Shown here piece by piece: positions 54,180 to 62,910 of a stretch of DNA of 64,000 bases. Position numbers and translations under genes: made by a program. How positions within the stretch are numbered: position 1 is the stretch's first letter; each line of letters opens with the position of its first letter. The notes beneath the pieces are model-generated. The model saw nothing but the letters and a program-made list of their open reading frames with translations, was not told where the DNA came from and ran no database searches. This DNA is from Intestinibacillus massiliensis (GTDB lineage: Bacteria > Bacillota > Clostridia > Oscillospirales > Butyricicoccaceae), in contig JAJUJC010000007.1 of the NCBI GenBank assembly GCA_029267335.1, forward strand, positions 1-64,000. Direction: 5' to 3'.

Positions 54180-55247
54180 TTATTTTATTGTCAGTCCGAC
54201 CTTGCGCGCGGTGTCCGCGTCGATGCGCCCCTGCGCAAGCAGCGCACTGCCCAACTTGTCACCGGACAGCGCGACCCACACGCGATGCGCCGCTTCGCCC
54301 AGAGTGGTATCCTGCGCGAAGCTCCACCCGGTCACCTGCTCGAGTGCAGCGCGCGCACTTTCACGCATCGGCTGCGCCATCTGCGCGGCACGCGGAGGCT
54401 CGGGCAGCAGGCCGAGATCATACAGGCGCTGTGCGTCGCCCAGGCTCTCCGGCAGCAGGCGCGCAATGAGCTTGTCATAAAACGCGCGATCCCACTGGTG
54501 GTCGGTCGCAAGCTGCTCCCCGTTCACAAGAAAATAGGTCGAGGACACCTTGTCTCCGCGATCGGGCACGGGGTCGTCGAACGTCGTGTCGACATACAGG
54601 ATCTGATCGTACACACGCACCGCATTCCAACCGTGGTTCATCTTTTCGTCCGCAATATACACCGCATCCACGCCCGCCGCATCGCACAGCAGCATGTAGG
54701 AACGCGCATAGCCCGCACACACCGCTTTGCCGTCGACGAGCGCGCCGACCGCGGTAAAGGGCGCATCCGCCCCTGTGCCCTGCTCGAGCGTTTCGCTTGC
54801 GGCGGTATCGGTGTCATAGGTTGCATGACGCACGACATAGTCATGCAGCACACGCAACCGCTCGCGCAGGGTCATCGCGGGCGTCACGGCATGCTGTACG
54901 ATGCCGCGCGCGAGCACCGCCGCCTGCTCCTGCGCCGCCTGATGCTCCACGAGGACGGAAACCTCCATCACGCCGTTTGCCTGCACGGTCGTGGACAGCG
55001 AAAAAGCGTAGGCCCAGGTCGCCTCCAGTGTGCGAAACAGCTCTGTGCGGTCGAGCGCGGGGTCGCGAAAGGTAAACGAGGTGTGCTGCGGCTCGCGCGC
55101 CATGGTCTCCCGCATGTACTGGGCGGCGGAAAACGCATCCACGCCGGTCGTCACGCCGCTCCACGGCAGAAACTCGGGACGGAACGTCCACACGGCACAC
55201 AGTACCGCGACCGCGGCCAGCACGAGCGATAGGAATTTGCGCAGCAT
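54180..55247 (-). CDS. Secreted transglutaminase-like protein
   Basis: A 355-residue exported protein. An N-terminal hydrophobic segment (about 5-22) serves as signal or anchor. The transglutaminase core has the full triad: C177 (GKAVCAGYA), H205 (NHGWNAV) and D220 (LYVDTTFDD). The C-terminal 90 residues are helical, with an EAAHRVWVALSGDKLG stretch of unknown role. Bacterial members of this fold often act as peptidases or in cell-envelope work rather than true cross-linking; the substrate is unknown. It follows the unknown membrane protein gene after a hairpin. Confidence 0.88.
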   Translation of the reverse strand: MLRKFLSLVLAAVAVLCAVWTFRPEFLPWSGVTTGVDAFSAAQYMRETMAREPQHTSFTFRDPALDRTELFRTLEATWAYAFSLSTTVQANGVMEVSVLVEHQAAQEQAAVLARGIVQHAVTPAMTLRERLRVLHDYVVRHATYDTDTAASETLEQGTGADAPFTAVGALVDGKAVCAGYARSYMLLCDAAGVDAVYIADEKMNHGWNAVRVYDQILYVDTTFDDPVPDRGDKVSSTYFLVNGEQLATDHQWDRAFYDKLIARLLPESLGDAQRLYDLGLLPEPPRAAQMAQPMRESARAALEQVTGWSFAQDTTLGEAAHRVWVALSGDKLGSALLAQGRIDADTARKVGLTIK

Positions 55248-55264
55248 AGACTTCCCTCCCGATC

Positions 55265-55298
55265 AAAAAACGGCGAACGGCTACCGCCGCCCGCCGTT
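55265..55298 (-). terminator. Terminator of the polytopic membrane protein gene
   Basis: On the minus strand AACGGCG (55292-55298) pairs with CGCCGTT (55269-55275) around a GC-rich interior, followed by TTTTG. Confidence 0.7.
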
Positions 55299-55314
55299 AT
55301 GGTTTGTTTCGCAA

Positions 55315-56088
55315 TCAGAGCATCTTGACCGTATAATAGACCGCCGACACGAACAGACACGCGAACGCGGCAAAGACCAGATAATATGCGACCTGCGCGC
55401 CCATTGCAACGCCGATCACGACCAGTGCCGCCATGAGGATGCCCGCGCCGATCATCGTCGGATAGGCGTGCGGTGCGGTGAACAGTTCGGTCATACGACC
55501 GTCGACCGGACCCTTGCAGCCCGTCTTGCGCACACGCAGCACAAGCGCGATCTGGATGGCGGCGAGCACGACCGCAACTACGGCGCAGCCCCATGCCGCC
55601 GAACGGTAATTCGTGGTGTCAAGCGCAACGCGCGCAAGCCACAGCAGCACCGCTGCGCCGCCGCAATCGAGCGCGACCACGAAAAATTCCCGCGGATAGG
55701 AATGATAGATCAGATAATAGACCGCGATGGCGGGCAGGATGACATAAAACAGCTTGATGCCCTGTACGCCGAGCACGGTGATGATGAACATCATGACTGC
55801 AATAACCGCGCCGACGAGCGCGATGCTGCGACCGCGCAGCAGGCTGTAGCGTGTGTCACGCTGCTGCTTGTTGTCCGATGTCCACTTGGCAAGCCCCGCA
55901 AGCGCGATGACGATGCCGATACCGCATACGACCTTTGCGATCGTCATGCCGAGCATCCATGTGCTGAGAACATTCATCACGCGGTAGAGCATCATGAGGC
56001 CCAAAACCCCGACAAGGCACAGCGAAAACACCGCAAGTACCTTGTTTGTGATATAATCCTTTTCATTCGGCTGTTTTTTTGCCGTCAA
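55315..56088 (-). CDS. Polytopic membrane protein of unknown function
   Basis: A 257-residue protein with about seven hydrophobic segments and short loops. The N-terminus is polar (TAKKQPNEKDYITNK). I do not recognise a family. The frame opens at a TTG directly touching the AGGGAG ribosome site; a second TTG three codons later (56088), nine bases from the SD, is the more likely start. It lies 34 bases after rsmE and is followed by a terminator. The TTG start and steady codon use suggest a real gene. Confidence 0.75.
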   Translation of the reverse strand: MTAKKQPNEKDYITNKVLAVFSLCLVGVLGLMMLYRVMNVLSTWMLGMTIAKVVCGIGIVIALAGLAKWTSDNKQQRDTRYSLLRGRSIALVGAVIAVMMFIITVLGVQGIKLFYVILPAIAVYYLIYHSYPREFFVVALDCGGAAVLLWLARVALDTTNYRSAAWGCAVVAVVLAAIQIALVLRVRKTGCKGPVDGRMTELFTAPHAYPTMIGAGILMAALVVIGVAMGAQVAYYLVFAAFACLFVSAVYYTVKML

Positions 56089-56122
56089 GAAAATCAACTC
56101 CCTAAATTTTGTTTTGCGTTCG

Positions 56123-56854
56123 TCACAGATCGCCGCATTCGTATAAAATGCAGGCGAGCGCAGCGATTGGCGCGGTCTCGCAGCGCAGAATGCGCGGTCC
56201 GAGGGAAACGCTCACCAAACCCGCGTGCTGTGCCTGCTGCGCCTCTTCCGGCGCGAAGCCGCCCTCAGGCCCCACCAAGATAGAGACCGTATGCGGCGTT
56301 CGGGCGGTCAGCGCGGCGCGCAGCCCATGCTCGCGTTCGCATTCGTAAAGCAGCAGCGCGGCGTCCGCCTGTGCGGCGGCGGCGAGTGCTTCCTCGAGCG
56401 AAAGCGCGGTATGGACGCGCGGAATGCGTCCCCGACCGCTCTGTTTTGCCGCTTCCGCGGCGATCTTGCTCCAGCGGTCGATCTTTTTTTCGAGCGTGCG
56501 TGCATCCGGACGCGACACGCAGCGCGCTGTCAGCACAGGTACGATGTCGGTCACACCGAGCTCGGTGGTCTTCTGCACGATGAGCTCCATTTTGTCACTC
56601 TTCGGCAGCGCCATGTACAGTGTCACGCGCGTGTGCGGCTCGCTCACCGAGGGTTGCGTCGTGCACACCCGTGCACGCACCGCCTCCGCGTCGACCTGAT
56701 CGAGCACACAGCCGTGGTCAAGCCCGTCGCCGTCGCACACAGTCAGCTCGTCGCCGGGCTGCATGCGCAGAGACTTCGCGATATGGCGCGCATCCTCGCC
56801 GGTCAGTGTCAAATAGCCGTCCTGCGGCGCGTTTTCAGTGAAAAATCTGGGCAT
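56123..56854 (-). CDS. rsmE: 16S rRNA (uracil(1498)-N3)-methyltransferase
   Basis: A SPOUT enzyme that methylates U1498 in the decoding centre. The 243-residue protein has a PUA-like N-domain (GEDARHIAKSLRMQPGDELT) and the knot motifs VGPEGGFAPEEAQQA and SLGPRILRCETA. It lies about 100 bases after prmA, the usual neighbour in Firmicutes. Confidence 0.95.
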   Translation of the reverse strand: MPRFFTENAPQDGYLTLTGEDARHIAKSLRMQPGDELTVCDGDGLDHGCVLDQVDAEAVRARVCTTQPSVSEPHTRVTLYMALPKSDKMELIVQKTTELGVTDIVPVLTARCVSRPDARTLEKKIDRWSKIAAEAAKQSGRGRIPRVHTALSLEEALAAAAQADAALLLYECEREHGLRAALTARTPHTVSILVGPEGGFAPEEAQQAQHAGLVSVSLGPRILRCETAPIAALACILYECGDL

Positions 56855-56953
56855 TGTTATCCCCTCGTTTTGAGATCCACTTTCCTATTTTAGCAAAGCG
56901 ACCGTCAAATGTCCAGTGACTTGTAGAAAAAAACTCACATTTTACTGCGAAAT

Positions 56954-57919
56954 TTATGCTTTTTGTACGGTAAAGCGCACCCAGTCACCCTTCTGCGCAC
57001 GTTCACATACGGCAAACCCATTGTCGGTGAGCGCGCGCTCGACCTCGTCAGCGCGTTCCGACAGAATGCCCGAGCAGATGAGTGTGCCCCCTGCGCGCAG
57101 TTTGTCCGCAAACATCGCAGACATGCCGATGATCACGTCCGCGACGATATTCGCGACGATCACATCATAGCCGCCGCCGAGTGCCTGTGCGAGCGCGTCG
57201 TCCCGCAGCGCATCGCCGCACAAGCCCTGTCCGATCGAAACACCGTTCTTTTCCGCGTTTTCCTGCGCGGTCCGCAGACAATTCTCGTCGATGTCGACGA
57301 CCGCCTGCACCTCGGCGCCGAGCATTGCCGCCGCGATCGCAAGGATGCCGCTGCCCGTGCCCATATCGAGTACGCGCTCGCCGCCGTGCAGCGCGCCCTC
57401 GAGCGCGGTCATGCAAAGCTGCGTGGTCTCGTGGCTGCCCGTGCCGAACGACGACGCGGGGTCGATCTCCAGGATCATACGGTCGTCATCTGCGTTATAT
57501 TCCTCCCACGAGGGCTTGATGACAAAGCGCTCTCCGACCGGAAAGGGCTTAAAATATTGCTTCCAGCCCCATTCCCAATCCTCCTGCCGCACGACGCCGG
57601 TCTCGCAGGTGAGCCGTCCCCATGCGTGCTCGGTATCGAGCGCACGCAGGACGTCAAGTCCCGCACGCAGCCCGTCGAGCTGGCGCGCGCCCTCCTCGTC
57701 CTGTGTCAGGTAAATTTTGATCTTGGTCTCGCCGGTCGAACGCTCGCGCACGAGGTCCTCGTCGACATAGTCCCAATAAATTTCCGTATCCTGTAAAAAG
57801 TTTTCAAAATCCGCCGCGTCCTCGAGGACATAGCCCTCGATGCCAAGATCGTCAAGCGTGTTTGTCACCGCATCGACACCGGCGGTAGCGGTGTAGATCG
57901 TCACTTCGGTAAAGTCCAT
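56954..57919 (-). CDS. prmA: Ribosomal protein L11 methyltransferase
   Basis: Trimethylates ribosomal protein L11 using SAM. The 321-residue protein has the N-terminal substrate domain and a Rossmann domain with DPASSFGTGSHETTQLCM, VLDMGTGSGILAIAAAMLGA and VANIVADV. A good promoter lies 35-65 bases upstream. prmA-rsmE is a conserved pair in Firmicutes. Confidence 0.95.
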   Translation of the reverse strand: MDFTEVTIYTATAGVDAVTNTLDDLGIEGYVLEDAADFENFLQDTEIYWDYVDEDLVRERSTGETKIKIYLTQDEEGARQLDGLRAGLDVLRALDTEHAWGRLTCETGVVRQEDWEWGWKQYFKPFPVGERFVIKPSWEEYNADDDRMILEIDPASSFGTGSHETTQLCMTALEGALHGGERVLDMGTGSGILAIAAAMLGAEVQAVVDIDENCLRTAQENAEKNGVSIGQGLCGDALRDDALAQALGGGYDVIVANIVADVIIGMSAMFADKLRAGGTLICSGILSERADEVERALTDNGFAVCERAQKGDWVRFTVQKA

Positions 57920-57953
57920 GCGCCACCCTGCCCTTTCGTTTTTTTATTTGGTT

Positions 57954-57983
57954 ATTGTAACACCGTCGGGGAGTGTTTTGCAA
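57954..57983 (-). promoter_or_regulatory. prmA promoter
   Basis: On the minus strand TTGCAA (57978-57983), an 18-base spacer and TACAAT (57954-57959). Confidence 0.6.
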
Positions 57984-58111
57984 CGGCGTACACACAAACT
58001 GCACAGTATTTGCTGCATTCCGGCAGCATCGCTTAATAATAGACGCACGCGTGCGCCCTTTTGTTTCATGCCGCAGGAAATTTTTTCACATGCTGTGCAG
58101 CCGTGCGGCGT

Positions 58112-59131
58112 TTACAGCACGATCATGCCGTATTTTTCGGAGAAATATTTGAGGAGCGGCTCATCAAGCGGCCAGGTGCCGTCGTAGAGCGCTCGACCGG
58201 GATAGATGCGCAGCGCGGCTTCGAGCAGCTCGGGCTGCTCGGCGCACAGACACACCGGACGCGCGAGCATGAACACATGGGATTCAAACACCACAAGATC
58301 GTCCTCGGTCTCAAATTGCAGCTTGAGCGCGCCCGCATCGTCCTCGGCTTCGAGCAGGCGCTCGCTCAGGCGGCTTCCCACCTCGATCTCGTCGGAAATG
58401 TCGACGAGCGGGTCGAGAAAGTGCGCGTTTGTGCCGTCCGGCGCGAGCAGGAAATCGTCATGGTCGCGCGGCACAGGCGGCGCGGGCACATAGCTGCGCA
58501 GCGCGCGGCGTACCGCCTCGGTCTCCTCCGCACGGCGCGGCAGGAACAGCTCCGCGCTCGGAAACGGCAGCCCCTGCTCGATCCATGCCGCTTCGACGCG
58601 TGCGCCGAGCGAAATGCGTGCGTAGGGCGCGCATTTTTCCAGAGCGTCCGCGATGTCCTGCGCGGTCTCGCCGCTCAGGATGACCGTGGACACACCGATG
58701 CGCTGCAATACGCCGACCGCCGCGACGATATCCGTGCCGTAGGGCAGGATGCCGTCCTGTCCGACCGGAACCTCCGCCATCATCGTGCGCCCGCTTACAT
58801 CGGTCGCGGCGATCACGGCACAGCGCAGCGAGGCAAAGCAATCCGTACCGCGCAGGTACAGCAGATTCGCCTGATCGGGAATGCCCTGCTTGAGGATCGT
58901 TTTGTACTGCGCAATGAGCGCTTCGGTCGAAATGTCTTCGTCCGGTCCGTGCAGGCACTCGAGCACCATGCCGACCGGCACACGCTCGCGCACCGCCTCC
59001 GCGACCGCGGCACAGTCCTGTGCGGACGCCGCAAGCGCGGCAGCGCAGTCGCTACCGCACGCGGTGTAGGCGGTCAGGTCTTCGGTTTCCGGCAGAATCA
59101 GGTATCCCCCGCATAAAGGGATCGGTTCCAT
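58112..59131 (-). CDS. Uncharacterised protein resembling a homocysteine-methyltransferase-type barrel
   Basis: A 339-residue cytoplasmic protein. The middle part (MMAEVPVGQDGILPYGTDIV, then VLQRIGVSTVILSGETAQDI) looks like a beta/alpha-barrel half similar to homocysteine S-methyltransferases or MetH, and the end (RPVCLCAEQPELLEAALRIY) recalls a pterin-binding barrel. No zinc cysteine triad is seen, so catalysis of that type is doubtful. An ATG at 59131 with GGAGG 8 bases upstream is the start; the earlier in-frame TTG is part of the SD. It stands between ctpA and prmA. The relation is from pattern memory only. Confidence 0.6.
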   Translation of the reverse strand: MEPIPLCGGYLILPETEDLTAYTACGSDCAAALAASAQDCAAVAEAVRERVPVGMVLECLHGPDEDISTEALIAQYKTILKQGIPDQANLLYLRGTDCFASLRCAVIAATDVSGRTMMAEVPVGQDGILPYGTDIVAAVGVLQRIGVSTVILSGETAQDIADALEKCAPYARISLGARVEAAWIEQGLPFPSAELFLPRRAEETEAVRRALRSYVPAPPVPRDHDDFLLAPDGTNAHFLDPLVDISDEIEVGSRLSERLLEAEDDAGALKLQFETEDDLVVFESHVFMLARPVCLCAEQPELLEAALRIYPGRALYDGTWPLDEPLLKYFSEKYGMIVL

Positions 59132-59167
59132 GTCATATTCCTCCAAAAAATTCGTTTCGGGTGGTTG

Positions 59168-60667
59168 TCAGGACAAATTTGTCCACGTTCCGTCTGCGTT
59201 GACGCGGTACTGTGCGGGCTTTTCCGCAGCGGTTTTGCAGATAGCGAGCGCCGCAGCGAGCTGATCGTCCAGTTTCGAGGCATTCGATGCCTGCTGCTTT
59301 GCGCGTGCATCGAGCAGCGCAAGGGTGGACGGTGCTGCGCTCAGACCGGGCAGCAGCCCATTTGCAAGCTGGAAACGGCGCACCGCATCGAGTACGGCAA
59401 TATCAAAGCCGTCCTGCGCACTGTCGAGGTAGCCGAGCAGACTCAGCCGCGCGGTCATCGCGCGCACCGCGTCGCCCCGCTGCCCGGGCAGCAGCGCGGT
59501 CTTGACGTCGAGCGCGGGCAGTTCGTCCGCGAGCGAGGTGGTCTTGCCGCTGTTTTTAAGTTGAATGTCGGGTTTTAATCCGGTTCCGTTGTATGCGCCG
59601 CGCTTGGGAAGCTGCATTTCCAGACTTGTGAGCACCAAAATCGAGCCGTCGGGCAACTGCATATGGTTTTGTCCCACGCCCTTGCCGTAGGTGGTCTCGC
59701 CGAGCAGCGTCGCCTCGCCCAGATCGGACAGCGAGCCCGCGACGATCTCGGATGCGGACGCGCTTCTGCCGTTGACGAGCAGGATGACCTTGTTCAGGCG
59801 CGGCCCACCGCCCGGGGTGTAGTATTGTTTGAGCCCGCCCTCATCCGCGCGTTCGCGCAGACCGAGGTAATAGCGCCCCTTGTCGGGTACGATGGTCTCG
59901 ATCATGCGCTGCGCCATGTTGATGAGTCCGCCGCCGTTGTCGCGCAGGTCGATGATCGCGGCGCGTGTGTCCTTGGCGGCAAGCCCGTCCCAGATTTTCA
60001 CGAACTTTGCGCTGTCCGTGTCGTTGCCGAACGCGGCAACGCGGATGTACTCCACGCCCTTGGCGAGCGTCTTACTCGAAACATGCTCGGGCGTGACCTC
60101 ACGCCGTGTGACCGTAAAGGTCAGGGTCTTGTCCGCCCGCGTCACGGTGAGCACGACTGTCGTGTTCGCATTGCCGCGCAGCAGCTTGGTAATTTCCGTG
60201 TTCGTCATGCCCGCAATCGATTTGCCGTCCACCGCGGTCAGCACATCGCCCGCGCGCACACCCGCTTCATAGGCGGGACCGGATTCGTACACGTCCTCAA
60301 AACACGGCGTGCCGTTAAACATGGTCACACCGATGCCGACAAAGGTGCCGAGCGTCTGCCCGAAGCTGTCGGCATACTCTTTCGAGGTCATATAGTAGGA
60401 ATATGGGTCGATGGACTGCATGATCTCATTGACGACCGCGGTGAATTCCTCAGGGTGCTTCTCGAAATACTGGTTGAAGTAGTCGCGCAGTACGTCCTTT
60501 TCCTCGGCGCCCAGGCTATACCAGTCAACGAGCTGCATGATGAAATCAAACTTTGTGTTGATGTCGATGGTCGCGTCCGAGCCGCTGCCATTCGCCGCAA
60601 GCACGTTGCCAAGCAGCAGCGACGCGGCGAGCAGCATCGCGGTCAGGCGCCGGAATGCTTTTTTCAT
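59168..60667 (-). CDS. S41 C-terminal processing peptidase with PDZ and peptidoglycan-binding domains
   Basis: A secreted or membrane-held serine protease of the CtpA/CtpB group. Signal peptide at 1-25 (AASLLLGNVLAANG), a helical domain, a PDZ domain (about 105-190, GIGVTMFNGTP and VRAGDVLTAVDGKSI), and the S41 core with the serine motif GRSASASE (300-307) and the lysine in YGKGVGQ (about 329). The last 110 residues contain a peptidoglycan-binding-like repeat (GDAVRAMTARLSLLGYLDSA), the usual B. subtilis CtpB layout. It probably cleaves envelope regulators; the substrate is unknown. It lies 42 bases after argS. Confidence 0.93.
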   Translation of the reverse strand: MKKAFRRLTAMLLAASLLLGNVLAANGSGSDATIDINTKFDFIMQLVDWYSLGAEEKDVLRDYFNQYFEKHPEEFTAVVNEIMQSIDPYSYYMTSKEYADSFGQTLGTFVGIGVTMFNGTPCFEDVYESGPAYEAGVRAGDVLTAVDGKSIAGMTNTEITKLLRGNANTTVVLTVTRADKTLTFTVTRREVTPEHVSSKTLAKGVEYIRVAAFGNDTDSAKFVKIWDGLAAKDTRAAIIDLRDNGGGLINMAQRMIETIVPDKGRYYLGLRERADEGGLKQYYTPGGGPRLNKVILLVNGRSASASEIVAGSLSDLGEATLLGETTYGKGVGQNHMQLPDGSILVLTSLEMQLPKRGAYNGTGLKPDIQLKNSGKTTSLADELPALDVKTALLPGQRGDAVRAMTARLSLLGYLDSAQDGFDIAVLDAVRRFQLANGLLPGLSAAPSTLALLDARAKQQASNASKLDDQLAAALAICKTAAEKPAQYRVNADGTWTNLS

Positions 60668-60709
60668 GGAGTCTCCTTCTCGCAGAACCGGCAGCCGCGC
60701 CGGAGAAAT

Positions 60710-62404
60710 TTACATGTGTTCGGGCGCTTCGACACCGATGATGGTCAGCGCGTTGCGGATTGCCTGACGCGCCGCATCGACGAGCACCAGGCGAGCGTCC
60801 CGCACGGCGGGCTCTGCGTCCTTGATACGGCAAGCGTTATAGAAGCGGTGGAACAGCGTGGCAAGCTGCACCGCATACTTATTGATCTTGGACGGGTCGC
60901 GGCTGAGCGCGGACTGCGTGATCTCCTCGGGCAGCATGGCGATCTGCTTGATGAGCGCGCGTTCCTCATCCGCAGTCAGCACGTTAAGCTCGACCTTGGC
61001 CGCGTCCGGCATGGCGACGCCCGCCTCCGCGACGCCGCGCAGCACGCTTATGATACGCGCGTGTGCATACTGGACATAGTAGAGCGGGTTGTCCGAATCC
61101 TGCTTGACCGCAAGATCGAGGTCGAACTCCATCTGGGTGTCCGCCGCGCGCGAGTTGAAGAAGAAGCGCGCCGCGTCGACCGGGATCTCCTCGAGCAGGT
61201 CGCGCAGGGTCAGGCTCTTGCCGGTACGCTTGGACATACGCACCACCTCGCCGCCCTGCATCATGCGTACGAGCTGCATGAGCACGATCTCCAGTCTGTC
61301 CGAACCGTCCAGACCGAGCGCGTCGAGCGACTTTTGCAGACGGGCAACGTGACCGTGGTGGTCTGCGCCCCAGATATTGATGACACGGTCAAAGCCGCGC
61401 GTGTCGAACTTGTTGCGGTGATACGCGATGTCCGCCGCGAAGTAGGTGTAGAAACCGTTCGCGCGGCGCAGCACATCGTCCTTGTCGCAGCCGAACGCGG
61501 TCGAGCGCAGCCACAGCGCGCCGTCCTGCTCGTAGGTCGCGCCCTTGGCGGTCAGCTCGTCGCAGGTTTCGCGCACAAAGCCGCTGTCATGCAGCGTGGA
61601 CTCGCGGAACCACACGTCATAATGGATCTTATAGCGCTCCAGATCTGCCTGCATGCGCGCAATGTTGGTCGGCAGACCGTACTCGACGATGGTCTGCCGG
61701 CGTTCGTCCTCGCTCAGCGCGAGCAGCTTGTCGCCGTGCGCGAGCACCAGATCGTGCGCAAGCTCGCGGATATCCGCGCCCTGATACCAGCTCTCGTCAA
61801 AGACGATCGCGTCCTCACCGCGCAGCTCCTGAATGTAGCGTCCCTCGACCGAATGGGCGAACTTATCGACCTGATTGCCCGCATCGTTGATGTAAAATTC
61901 GCGCGTGACCTCATTGCCCGCCCAGTCGAGCACCTCGGCAAGGCAGTCGCCCAGCACGCCGCCGCGCGCGTTGCCCATGTGCATGGGGCCGGTGGGGTTC
62001 GCAGAAACGAACTCGACCATGATCTTTTCCGGCTTGGCGGACTGGGTGCGGCCATAACGCTCGCCCATCGTGCCCACCGCGCGCAGCGCTTCGCCGTACC
62101 ATGCCGCGCCGAGGGTAAAGTTCATAAAGCCCGGACCTGCAATCTCGATCTTGTCAAACGCCGAGCCCTCGAGCGCCATATGCGCGACGAGCGCTTCCGC
62201 GATCTTGCGCGGAGGCAGACGCAGCGCCTTGGCACACTGCATGGCAAAGGTGGATGCCCAGTCGCCGTTCGTCGCGTCCTTGGGAGCTTCCGCACTGACC
62301 GCGGGCACCTCGCCCTCGGGCAGGGAGCCATCTGCCACTGCCGCGCGATACGCCGCCTCGACGACCGCACACACCTGCTGTCTCGCGTTTTCAATCAGAT
62401 TCAT
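60710..62404 (-). CDS. argS: Arginyl-tRNA synthetase
   Basis: Charges tRNA-Arg; class I. The 564-residue enzyme has an Add1 N-domain, the HIGH-equivalent PTGPMHMGNARGG near residues 131-143, the KMSKS-equivalent MSKRTGKSLTL and a C-terminal DALR anticodon-binding domain. Location behind a DUF1934 gene is as in B. subtilis (ywiB-argS). The minus-strand ATG is at 62404. Confidence 0.97.
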   Translation of the reverse strand: MNLIENARQQVCAVVEAAYRAAVADGSLPEGEVPAVSAEAPKDATNGDWASTFAMQCAKALRLPPRKIAEALVAHMALEGSAFDKIEIAGPGFMNFTLGAAWYGEALRAVGTMGERYGRTQSAKPEKIMVEFVSANPTGPMHMGNARGGVLGDCLAEVLDWAGNEVTREFYINDAGNQVDKFAHSVEGRYIQELRGEDAIVFDESWYQGADIRELAHDLVLAHGDKLLALSEDERRQTIVEYGLPTNIARMQADLERYKIHYDVWFRESTLHDSGFVRETCDELTAKGATYEQDGALWLRSTAFGCDKDDVLRRANGFYTYFAADIAYHRNKFDTRGFDRVINIWGADHHGHVARLQKSLDALGLDGSDRLEIVLMQLVRMMQGGEVVRMSKRTGKSLTLRDLLEEIPVDAARFFFNSRAADTQMEFDLDLAVKQDSDNPLYYVQYAHARIISVLRGVAEAGVAMPDAAKVELNVLTADEERALIKQIAMLPEEITQSALSRDPSKINKYAVQLATLFHRFYNACRIKDAEPAVRDARLVLVDAARQAIRNALTIIGVEAPEHM

Positions 62405-62439
62405 GTGTTCACTCTCCGTTATGTTCTATCTTTTTATAA

Positions 62440-62880
62440 CTATTTGTTTTCAGTTTTGTTCTGTGGCGTGACGACCATCTCAAAATGATGCCGCCCCGCA
62501 ACGTTCTGGTCGATCTCGATCGTATAGTCGATCGCCAGCTCGCCGCCGCGCGCACCGATCGTGTTGTACACGCGCGACGCGTGCGTCGAGATCGTGAGCA
62601 TACCGAAGCCCGTATCGTACAGCCCGACCTGCCGTTCGCCCTCGGTGAACTGCATATGAGAGGGATAGGTGCCCGTGCGGATGAGCGTGACGCTCTTGCC
62701 GTCGAGCTTGACGGTCGTGCGCGTGCCGTTGAGCCCGGTCAGCTCGCTCTCGTCGTAGGAGACATAGAACTTGCCCTGCCGCTCGTAGAGCGAGGCGCAG
62801 GTGACCAGCTCGACATGCTCCTCGTCGCTGCCTTCAAAGCGCTGTGTGCTGCTGATCGCAGCCAAAACCTGTGTTTTCAA
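62440..62880 (-). CDS. DUF1934 family beta-barrel protein (YwiB-like)
   Basis: A 146-residue lipocalin-like protein of the DUF1934 family. Stretches such as YERQGKFYVSYDESELTGLNG, then RTTVKLDGKSVTLIRTG and GELAIDYTIEID are typical. Function is unknown; it is almost always next to argS. The start codon is TTG at 62880 with AGAGGAAG about five bases upstream. The gap to murI is 30 bases. Confidence 0.9.
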   Translation of the reverse strand: MKTQVLAAISSTQRFEGSDEEHVELVTCASLYERQGKFYVSYDESELTGLNGTRTTVKLDGKSVTLIRTGTYPSHMQFTEGERQVGLYDTGFGMLTISTHASRVYNTIGARGGELAIDYTIEIDQNVAGRHHFEMVVTPQNKTENK

Positions 62881-62910
62881 ATAACTTCCTCTTTATCTCT
62901 GTCGGAACAC

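Noticed and set aside
59663-62488. A 941-codon plus-strand open frame opposite ctpA, argS and the DUF1934 gene
   Set aside because: It lies wholly antisense to well-identified genes, has an Arg/His/Val/Leu-rich composition typical of reverse-strand shadows in GC-rich DNA, and resembles no family.
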